A DNA stretch of 64,000 bases from Coriobacteriaceae bacterium. GTDB lineage: Bacteria > Actinomycetota > Coriobacteriia > Coriobacteriales > Coriobacteriaceae. Shown here piece after piece: positions 57,674 to 64,000 of the stretch. The notes beneath the pieces are model-generated. The model was not told the DNA's origin. It worked only from the letters and a program-made list of their open reading frames with translations, and ran no database searches. Within the stretch, counting starts at the first letter, position 1. Every line of letters begins with the position of its first letter. Where the stretch lies: NCBI GenBank assembly GCA_025993015.1, contig DAJPFV010000001.1, positions 806,001-870,000 of the forward strand. The letters run 5' to 3'. Both the position numbers and the translations under genes were made by a program.

Positions 57674-57994
57674 TTAGAACGGCATGCCCGGGATGTTGAG
57701 GCCGCCGGTGATGGCGCCCATCTGCTTGTTGGCGAGCTCGTTGACGCCGCGGACGGCCTCGTTGACGGCAGCCATGATCATATCCTGCAGCATATCGACG
57801 TCCTCGGGATCGAGCGCATCGGGATCGATGGTGAGGTTGACGAGCTCCATCTCGCCGTTAACGGTCACCTTGACCATGCCGCCGCCGGCAGAGGCGTCGA
57901 CGGTCTGGGACTTGAGGTTCTCCTGCGCGGCGGCAAGCTGCTCCTGCATCTTGCGAGCCTGCTTCATCATCTGCTGCATGTTCATACCGGCCAT
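57674..57994 (-). CDS. ybaB: YbaB/EbfC nucleoid-associated protein
   Basis: 106 residues: NMQQMMKQARKMQEQLAAAQ, VTVNGEMELVNLTIDPDAL and MLQDMIMAAVNEAV match the small DNA-binding YbaB family. Met-rich start and short length are typical. dnaX-ybaB-recR is a frequent order; here dnaX lies upstream with an unrelated gene between on the other strand. AAGGAGCCATC precedes the ATG. Confidence 0.96.
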   Translation of the reverse strand: MAGMNMQQMMKQARKMQEQLAAAQENLKSQTVDASAGGGMVKVTVNGEMELVNLTIDPDALDPEDVDMLQDMIMAAVNEAVRGVNELANKQMGAITGGLNIPGMPF

Positions 57995-58333
57995 GATGGC
58001 TCCTTTACGTGCGGCCGCACGCCGAGCTGCAAGGGCAGCCGGAGCACGGCGGGACTTTCAAACTCAAAAATCGTACCACGGCGCGCGGCGAGAGAGCGGG
58101 GCGGACGTGTTACCTCAGTCGATATACATGTCCTCCAATACAAACCGCACTCAAAGATTATGCAAGGTCGAATTATGCAAGGTTGCATAATATCGCACAC
58201 TCAATCTAGTAGAGCCGAATCCGGCATTTCATGTGCGCCACTAAATAGCTAAATGCCGAACCGCTGCTCGAGGCGGCGCACATGGCGGCAGGGTATAATT
58301 TGATTGCCATAGATAGTAATTTGGAGGTGCCCC
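57995..58333. promoter_or_regulatory. Divergent promoter region with repeated sites
   Basis: Between ybaB and a rightward gene. ATTATGCAAGGT occurs at 58157-58168 and 58172-58183. The second copy forms an inverted repeat ATTATGCA-AGGT-TGCATAAT (58172-58191). Probably operator or promoter elements; the regulator is unknown. TATAAT at 58296-58301 may serve the rightward gene. Confidence 0.45.
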
Positions 58334-58807
58334 ATGAATGCCCCCAACGCGCTCCAAAACATCCGCTCAAAACACCCCGTTGCATATGTGGTTCTCTATC
58401 TCTTTGTCGGCTGGGCATTGCTGGTTGTCATCACCCATGCCATAGCTTTTGGAGCAGAACTGCTGATAGCCAGCTCGGACCAGCCCGTCGTCAAATGGGA
58501 GACGACCGATGAGTGCACCGACGGAACCCGAACCGTCTACTACAACAGCCCGTCCCTCTATCAAGAGTTCAAGGTCAAGATAAAGGACTTCAAGATTGTC
58601 GATGCCGAGCTAGGCGTTTATTTGGCAATCGGAGCAACCATTAACGCCGAGCAAGTCGAGTACACGGACAGCCATGCGACGTATCGTATCGACCTCAGCA
58701 TCCTAGGCCGACCGTCACGCACCTGTCTGCTCAAATGCGACATACGCGGCACCACACTACACATGTCCGAAATACAGATGCGCCCGGACAAGGGGTCCTC
58801 TTCTTGA
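58334..58807 (+). CDS. Small membrane-anchored protein of unknown function
   Basis: 157 residues. One N-terminal helix (VAYVVLYLFVGWALLVVITH, about 16-35), then an external domain with Tyr/Thr/Asp-rich strands (CTDGTRTVYYNSPSLYQEF) and a Cys pair CLLKC near the end. TTGGAGGTGCCCC precedes the ATG. Convergent with dnaX, 21 bases between stops. No family recognised. Confidence 0.65.
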   Translation: MNAPNALQNIRSKHPVAYVVLYLFVGWALLVVITHAIAFGAELLIASSDQPVVKWETTDECTDGTRTVYYNSPSLYQEFKVKIKDFKIVDAELGVYLAIGATINAEQVEYTDSHATYRIDLSILGRPSRTCLLKCDIRGTTLHMSEIQMRPDKGSSS

Positions 58808-58828
58808 GCAGTATACCCGCCTGCGCAG

Positions 58829-61327
58829 CTACTCCACCGGCTTGAAGATGGTGGCCTGGCCAAAGACGCTGCGGATGAGGTCTTTGGCCTCGTCCTCGGT
58901 CTGCGGGATGCTCGGGGCTGCGCCCTGGTGGCCGAAGGGGCTGCCGGCGCCGGGGTTGGACTCCCAGGGAGCTGCAGAAGCGTCCTCCTCTTTGGGGGCA
59001 GCTACAGCGGACTTGGGCGCGGGCGTCGCACCCGGCACGTCGAACGGAGGAAGATCGTCCCCGCCAGCATCGGCAGCAAAGCCGCCGACCATGGCGTCGT
59101 CGTAGGGTACCTGCTCGGATTCCCACGGCGCGGACTGCGCGACAGGCTGAGCCTTGGGGGCAGCCGAGCGCTCGGGCGCACGGGGTGCGGGCTCGGTCGG
59201 GAGCTTACCCGTGGCAGGAGCACCGGCGGGGTTGTCGGAGCGTAGCCAGGGGGCTTTGCCCAGGTCAGACGACTTGGGCGCGGGCGAGACGGGCTTGGGC
59301 GCGGGTGTCGGAGCAGCCGGTTTGGGCGCCGCGGGCTTAGGCGCCGACGGGGTCGATGCCGCTACCGGTGCCGTTTGCTGCTGCGGCGCGCTGGCGCTCG
59401 AGGATACAGGGGCCGCCGAGGACACGGGTTGCGGGTCCGCAGATGCCGCAGCCCGTGCAGATGGAGAATGCTCCTCATGTTGAGGAGCCGGCGTGCCACC
59501 CCCATCCAGGACATAGTCGACGGTACGACGACCGAAGACCGCGCAGACCGTCGGCAGGACCACCGACTGCGTATCGGCGCGACCGAGCATCTTAATGGCA
59601 AAAGTCGAACCCGCGGGGAACGAGACCGTGAGCTTGGAGCCGTCGTCGGCCGTGGCGCGGGCGTTGAGCAAAAGCCCTGCGTAGGAAGCCTGACGTGCCT
59701 TGACACGCTCGACAACCTCGGCCCATTTGCGCTGCAGCTCTCCGGCATCCTCGACCGCGGGCGTCTCGGCAGCACCGGCGACGGCAACCTGGGCGGCATT
59801 GTTGGACTGGGGCTTAGGTGCCGGAGCTATGGCAGGCGCGGGGGCCGCAACGGGCTGAGGCGTCGGAGCCGGCGCAGGCTGAGGTGCAGGCGCAGGCTGA
59901 GGTGCAGGCGCTGCAGGCTTGGAAGCTGACACGGACGCAGAACGGGGCGAAGGCTGGGCAGCCGGAACAGCAGCACCACGGTCCCAAGGCATACCGCCCT
60001 GGCGCGCGGACGTAGCAGCGGGGGCAGCGGATGCCGCCGGGGCGGCAGCGCGGGCGCCCGAAATGAGCGTCGGCTGTTGGGCAGCAGCGGGTACGGATGC
60101 TGCAGGCGCGGCGGCCTGAGCAGCAGCCACGCTCGCCGGCACGGCGGCGTTGGCAACCATGGCCTCCAGGCGTGCCACGCGCTCGGCCAATGCCTCAATC
60201 GTTAAATCAGCCTCGGGACGCGCCAGACGCGTGCAGGCAATCTCGAGCACCAGGCGCACGTCGCTCGCGCCCCTCATCTCCAGTGCGGCATCGTCGAGCA
60301 CTGTCAGCACACGAGCCAGGCGGTCGGCAGGATGCTCGCCAAAGGCAGCGGCCTCGGCAGCAAGCGCCTCGGCCTGCTCGGAGCCGCCCTCAAACAACTC
60401 GGCACGGGCACCGGTAACGCAGGCAACATACACGTCGCGCGCGTGCGCCACCAGGTCGCGCGTCAGCTCCAGCAGATCGTTACCTTCCTCGACCTGCGCG
60501 CGAATAAGCCCATACAGCTCGGCAACATCGCGATCGGCAATGGCGCGGGAAAACTCGCCCAGAATCTGGTCCGAAACCTCGCCTAAAAGCGAGCGGGCGT
60601 CGTCCGCATGCACAGAACCGTTGCCAAAGACGCTCAGCTGCTCCAGCGTGGACAACGCGTCGCGCATGCCGCCCTTTGCATGGCGCGCCACGATAGCCAG
60701 CGCCTCGTCGTCGTAATCGAAGCCCTCCTGCTCGCACACGTATGCCAGGCGATGCTCGATATCCTCGTTGCCGATGCGATGGAAATCGAAACGCTGGCAG
60801 CGTGAGAGGATGGTCTCCAGAATCTTTTGCGGGTCGGTGGTGCACAGCACAAAGATCACGTGTGCCGGCGGCTCTTCAAGCGTCTTGAGCAGCGCGTTGA
60901 ACGCCGCCGTCGTGAGCATGTGGACCTCGTCGATGATATAGATCTTGTACTTGCCGCGCACCGGGGCAAAGTTGACGGAGTTGATGATCTCCTCGCGCAC
61001 ATTGTCCACGCCCGTGCGGCTTGCGGCATCGAGCTCGTAGACATCCGGGTGGTTGCCCTCGGCAATGAGCTCGCACTCCTCGCAAGTACCGTCGGGCATG
61101 CAGCCGCTTGCACCCTCGGCGCGCGCTGCCTCGGCATTACGGCACAGCAGCGCCTTGGCCAGAATGCGCGCCATGGTGGTCTTGCCCGTGCCGCGCGGTC
61201 CGCAGAACAGGTACGCGTGGGACAGGCGTCCCTCGGTGATGGCGTGCTCGAGCGTCGAGACGATATGCTGCTGGCCCACCACGGAGTCGAAGGTGAGCGG
61301 GCGATACTTTCGGTACAACGATTCCAT
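58829..61327 (-). CDS. dnaX: DNA polymerase III subunit gamma/tau
   Basis: 832 residues from MESLYRKYRPLTFDSVVGQQ (GGGGGAGC upstream); a longer frame to 61801 is not part of the gene. AAA+ clamp-loader domain with Walker A CGPRGTGKTTMARIL, zinc-finger Cys in GASGCMPDGTCEECELI, Walker B IYIIDEVHML and the sensor FVLCTTDPQKILETILSRC. The C-terminal half is a very long Ala/Pro-rich linker (about 380-480 and 610-760) and ends FGQATIFKPVE. No A-rich slippery site was seen, so a programmed gamma product is not evident. Confidence 0.97.
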   Translation of the reverse strand: MESLYRKYRPLTFDSVVGQQHIVSTLEHAITEGRLSHAYLFCGPRGTGKTTMARILAKALLCRNAEAARAEGASGCMPDGTCEECELIAEGNHPDVYELDAASRTGVDNVREEIINSVNFAPVRGKYKIYIIDEVHMLTTAAFNALLKTLEEPPAHVIFVLCTTDPQKILETILSRCQRFDFHRIGNEDIEHRLAYVCEQEGFDYDDEALAIVARHAKGGMRDALSTLEQLSVFGNGSVHADDARSLLGEVSDQILGEFSRAIADRDVAELYGLIRAQVEEGNDLLELTRDLVAHARDVYVACVTGARAELFEGGSEQAEALAAEAAAFGEHPADRLARVLTVLDDAALEMRGASDVRLVLEIACTRLARPEADLTIEALAERVARLEAMVANAAVPASVAAAQAAAPAASVPAAAQQPTLISGARAAAPAASAAPAATSARQGGMPWDRGAAVPAAQPSPRSASVSASKPAAPAPQPAPAPQPAPAPTPQPVAAPAPAIAPAPKPQSNNAAQVAVAGAAETPAVEDAGELQRKWAEVVERVKARQASYAGLLLNARATADDGSKLTVSFPAGSTFAIKMLGRADTQSVVLPTVCAVFGRRTVDYVLDGGGTPAPQHEEHSPSARAAASADPQPVSSAAPVSSSASAPQQQTAPVAASTPSAPKPAAPKPAAPTPAPKPVSPAPKSSDLGKAPWLRSDNPAGAPATGKLPTEPAPRAPERSAAPKAQPVAQSAPWESEQVPYDDAMVGGFAADAGGDDLPPFDVPGATPAPKSAVAAPKEEDASAAPWESNPGAGSPFGHQGAAPSIPQTEDEAKDLIRSVFGQATIFKPVE

Positions 61328-61442
61328 GGGTGCTCCCCCGGGTATACTGAGTCTTGTTGCCGCGACGGCCATGCGGTCGCACGGCATACTGCATTCATAA
61401 TAACCCGTACGGCGAGCCCGCCGCGATAGGAGTCCAAAGAGC

Positions 61443-62159
61443 ATGGCAGACGCAGAGAGCAACCTCGTTCCCTCCGAAGCAGCCGACCAGGTCGAGGTCG
61501 CGCTCGAGGAGCAGGCCGCAGCCGATGACGGCATCCTGTACCTCAACGAGTACCAGTACGAAAACGACCTGGTCACCGACTTCGCCCGCCTGGTCGCCTC
61601 GCCCAGGCGTCGCGGCTCGCTGTATGTCGCCGCGGCAATTGCCGCGCTCATCGGCATCGGCATGCTGGTGGCCGGCGGCAACTGGATCAAGTTTGGCGTC
61701 GTGTTGATCGTGTTCGGCGCCTTTTTGGCCTGGTGGAGCAAAAACCTGCACCACACCCTCGCCCGCGACTTTATCGATTCCGTCGAGGCCGACGAGTCCA
61801 TGGGTGGCCGCTATCGCCGCGTCGCCGCCAACGAGGACGGCCTGATGGTTTGGGGCAAGAGCGGCAAGTCGCAGTTTTTCCCGTTTGAGAAGCTCGACCA
61901 CGTGCTCGACGGCGAGCGCATCTTTGTGGCCATGTTCGCCGACCAGGGCGTGACGATCCCTAAGGACACCTTTGTCCGCGGCGATGCCGAGCAGTTTGGC
62001 ACCTTCCTTAAGGCGCGCATCAACAAAAAACTCCGCATCGAGACCAAACGCAAGAAGATGAAGGCTGAAAAGGCCGCCGCCGAGGCCAAGCAGGGCGACA
62101 AGCCCCAGGAGACCAAGGGCAAGCAGCGCAAGCAGAAGAAGAACAAGAAGAAGCGCTAA
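61443..62159 (+). CDS. Membrane protein with PH-like/YcxB-type domain, function unknown
   Basis: 238 residues. Acidic N-terminus, two adjacent helices (LYVAAAIAALIGIGMLVAGG and FGVVLIVFGAFLAWWS, about 60-98), then a C-terminal domain resembling YcxB-like proteins (RVAANEDGLMVWGKSGKSQFFPFEKL; IPKDTFVRGD). It ends in a long Lys-rich tail (KQRKQKKNKKKR). GGAGTCC precedes the ATG. Divergent from dnaX. Confidence 0.7.
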   Translation: MADAESNLVPSEAADQVEVALEEQAAADDGILYLNEYQYENDLVTDFARLVASPRRRGSLYVAAAIAALIGIGMLVAGGNWIKFGVVLIVFGAFLAWWSKNLHHTLARDFIDSVEADESMGGRYRRVAANEDGLMVWGKSGKSQFFPFEKLDHVLDGERIFVAMFADQGVTIPKDTFVRGDAEQFGTFLKARINKKLRIETKRKKMKAEKAAAEAKQGDKPQETKGKQRKQKKNKKKR

Positions 62160-62303
62160 GGCCAAGACAGACAGGCAGCCTCGCATCCCGTTATCCTCGC
62201 CATCCGCCCGAGCGTGCTACACTAGCAGCATCTATGCCACCGCGAATGGCTCGGCCCCGCGCCCGCCGCTCGCAAACGAACTTTAAACGCACGAGGGTTG
62301 GCC

Positions 62304-64000
62304 ATGCCGCTTTTCCCGCAACATACCGCCCGGTTCTCGCCGGACGTTCCTTTGGAGGGCACCAGCTCTCGCGAGCTGCTCAAGCGGTACCAGCCGCTCG
62401 AGACACTTGCGACCGGCGGTTTTGGCTCCATCGAGATCTGCCGCGACACGCACCTGCGCCGCCGCGTCGCCATTAAGCGCATCCCCCTTATCAACGGCGC
62501 CGGCATGCCCGCCAGCGACATCATGGATGTCCTGCGCGAGGCACACACCGCCGCCATGCTTCAACATCCCAATATCGTGCAGGTTATCGACTTTACGCAC
62601 GATACCGCCTATGCCTACCTCGTCATGGAATATGTCGACGGCATGTCGCTCGCCGACTTTTTGCATCGCGTGGACGGCCATTCGCTCACCTTTGACGAGG
62701 CCGCGGCAATTGCCGACGCGCTGGGCCAGGCGCTCACCTTCGCCCATAGCAACGGCGTGCTCCACCTGGATATTAAGCCCGCCAACGTGCTCATCGACCA
62801 CTCGGGCAACGTAAAGCTCACCGACTTTGGCATGGCGCGACTGTCGTCTGCCGGCGGCTTTGGCGGCTCGCGCGGCGGCACCATCGGCTACATGCCACCC
62901 GAGCAGCTCGATATCGAGACCGGCACAGTCGACGAGCGCGCCGATGTCTTTGCCCTCGCCTGCGTGATCTACGAGGGCCTGTGCGGCAGCGCCCCCTTTA
63001 TGGCCGCCACGCCCGGCGACTCGCTCGGCCGTATCATCGGCGGTGCCACCTACCCCAGCGAGCTCATCCCGCACTTTCCCCCGGGAGCCGAGGCTGCGCT
63101 CATGAGCGCCCTCTCCCCCATGCCGCAAGACCGCCCCAACAGCATCGAGGCATTTTGCGACCAGCTGCTCGCCGGCTTGGGCAGCGTGCGCGAGGGCCGT
63201 CGCAGCCTGGAGCAGATGGTGGGCGAGCTGTCGGATGACGAGCGCGCGGCAGACGATATCGAATCGTTACCCTATGAGGACGACACCATCGAGGTCGACC
63301 CCGCACTCGGCTGGGCCGGCACGCGCTGGAGCCACGCGCGCGATTACACCATGCGCGCCATCTCGGCGCTAACGTGCGGTGCCTTTAGCTTTTTGATCAT
63401 GCAGACGGCTGGCGTCGCGGCGCTTCCCGGACTTATTGCCGCGGCCATCGCAATTGGGGCGGCCGCCGGCCTGGCCCCGCAAATTGGCTCGGCCATCTCG
63501 GCCGTGGGCTTTTTGGTACTTATGGCCAACGCCACCATGCAGACGCAGGGCATCCTGTCGATGCTACCCGTCGCGGTGCTCTTTGCCGCCACCATGTCCG
63601 GTTGGTGGATCGCCTGGGGCCGCACCGAGGCTGCCGCGAGCGCCGCGCTCACCTGCGCGGTGGCACTTGGCTGTCTAACGGGCGACGCCCTCCTTGCCGC
63701 CGGGGTCGCCGCCGGCATCGCTGCCTTTTGGCTCGACCCGGCAAGCGCCGCGGCCGCCACGGGGATGGGCGCACTTTTTGGCCGCCTGGCTACGGTTGCG
63801 CTTTCCGCCGGAGGCGTGCTGGGGCTCGGCAATGTTGCCGCGGCGCTGGGAGACATGCTCTTCTGGGCTGCCGTTGTGCTTGTCGCGGCGACAGCTGCAC
63901 TGACATCTCTGCTGCTCAACGCCCATGCCAGGCGTGCCGAGCAGGGCTCGAACCTGGCTGCAATCGCTGCCATCGCCGGCTGCGGAATAGGCACCGCGGC
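62304..64000 (+). CDS. Second membrane Ser/Thr protein kinase, 3' end beyond window
   Basis: At least 565 residues, open to the right edge. Kinase domain (about 30-300): LETLATGGFGSIEIC glycine loop, ATP-binding Lys58 in RRVAIKRIPL, catalytic loop HLDIKPANVLID, TDFGMARL and an APE-like GYMPPEQLD. The catalytic Asp and Asn are present. From about residue 350 a series of Ala/Gly-rich membrane helices follows. GAGGG precedes the ATG at 62304. Same overall plan as the kinase at 54072 but not a close copy. Confidence 0.9.
   Translation, partial: MPLFPQHTARFSPDVPLEGTSSRELLKRYQPLETLATGGFGSIEICRDTHLRRRVAIKRIPLINGAGMPASDIMDVLREAHTAAMLQHPNIVQVIDFTHDTAYAYLVMEYVDGMSLADFLHRVDGHSLTFDEAAAIADALGQALTFAHSNGVLHLDIKPANVLIDHSGNVKLTDFGMARLSSAGGFGGSRGGTIGYMPPEQLDIETGTVDERADVFALACVIYEGLCGSAPFMAATPGDSLGRIIGGATYPSELIPHFPPGAEAALMSALSPMPQDRPNSIEAFCDQLLAGLGSVREGRRSLEQMVGELSDDERAADDIESLPYEDDTIEVDPALGWAGTRWSHARDYTMRAISALTCGAFSFLIMQTAGVAALPGLIAAAIAIGAAAGLAPQIGSAISAVGFLVLMANATMQTQGILSMLPVAVLFAATMSGWWIAWGRTEAAASAALTCAVALGCLTGDALLAAGVAAGIAAFWLDPASAAAATGMGALFGRLATVALSAGGVLGLGNVAAALGDMLFWAAVVLVAATAALTSLLLNAHARRAEQGSNLAAIAAIAGCGIGTA

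Noticed and set aside
58829..61327. Programmed frameshift in dnaX giving gamma and tau
   Set aside because: No run of A residues suitable as a slippery site was seen in this GC-rich gene.
61328..61442. 4.5S/SRP RNA next to dnaX
   Set aside because: The conserved SRP loop sequence is not present in this short spacer or in 57995-58333.

Overview
The window looks like a chromosome segment of a strictly anaerobic, GC-rich actinobacterium of the class Coriobacteriia, most likely Collinsella. This is inferred from base composition, from the anaerobic gene set (pyruvate:ferredoxin oxidoreductase, rubrerythrin, carbamate kinase, cellobiose-type PTS) and from protein style. No rRNA is present, so the genus is not proven.

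Layout. 1-3.7 kb: the start of an EamA transporter that runs off the left edge, a sugar-phosphate deglycase (FrlB-like) divergent from its GntR/UTRA regulator, and an acetyltransferase. 3.7-18.7 kb: mostly leftward housekeeping genes: threonine aldolase, PAP2 phosphatase, mfd, nth, an ABC exporter, rmuC, two unknown membrane proteins, rubrerythrin, a clusterless MutY, an Rrf2 regulator, tRNA-Asp and a YfcE-type phosphodiesterase. 18.7-26.9 kb: two paralogous LytS/LytR-type two-component systems, with a glycosyltransferase, a UMF1-type MFS protein and a zinc-dependent phospholipase C-like protein between them. 26.9-31.2 kb: an amidohydrolase with an APC permease, then a C39-like peptidase gene broken by an in-frame amber codon. 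31.4-33.0 kb: an IS110-family element with a frameshifted transposase, sitting inside a dispersed repeat. 33.2-38.7 kb: a beta-glucoside PTS operon (regulator, IIA, IIB, IIC, phospho-beta-glucosidase). 39-44.3 kb: carbamate kinase and pyruvate:ferredoxin oxidoreductase. 44.6-46.3 kb: an IS30-family element. 46.3-53.6 kb: an AT-richer island between two diverged copies of the 3' end of an FHA gene. 53-64 kb: an FHA/Ser-Thr kinase/secreted-protein operon, recR-ybaB, dnaX and a second Ser/Thr kinase that runs off the right edge.

The most interesting content is the island at 46.8-53.0 kb. It carries a radical SAM/SPASM peptide maturase followed by two short paralogous Cys/Asp-rich peptides. Both begin (M/V)KHIHP and both show six Cys-x(2-5)-Asp units in matching order. 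A 35-residue membrane peptide and a terminator follow, and a convergent ABC transporter lies downstream. I read this as a ribosomally made, thioether-crosslinked peptide (ranthipeptide-like) system. The island also holds a decayed methyltransferase gene and a possible transposase remnant, and its flanking FHA duplication suggests horizontal gain.

Other notable structure: long hairpins with a shared loop but different arms downstream of two genes; a roughly 54-bp palindromic repeat and a linked GTCCCCAAGTGCCGG-type repeat at several gene 3' ends; a 36-bp perfect palindrome in the IS30 left end; and a GntR intergenic region with several repeated half-sites.
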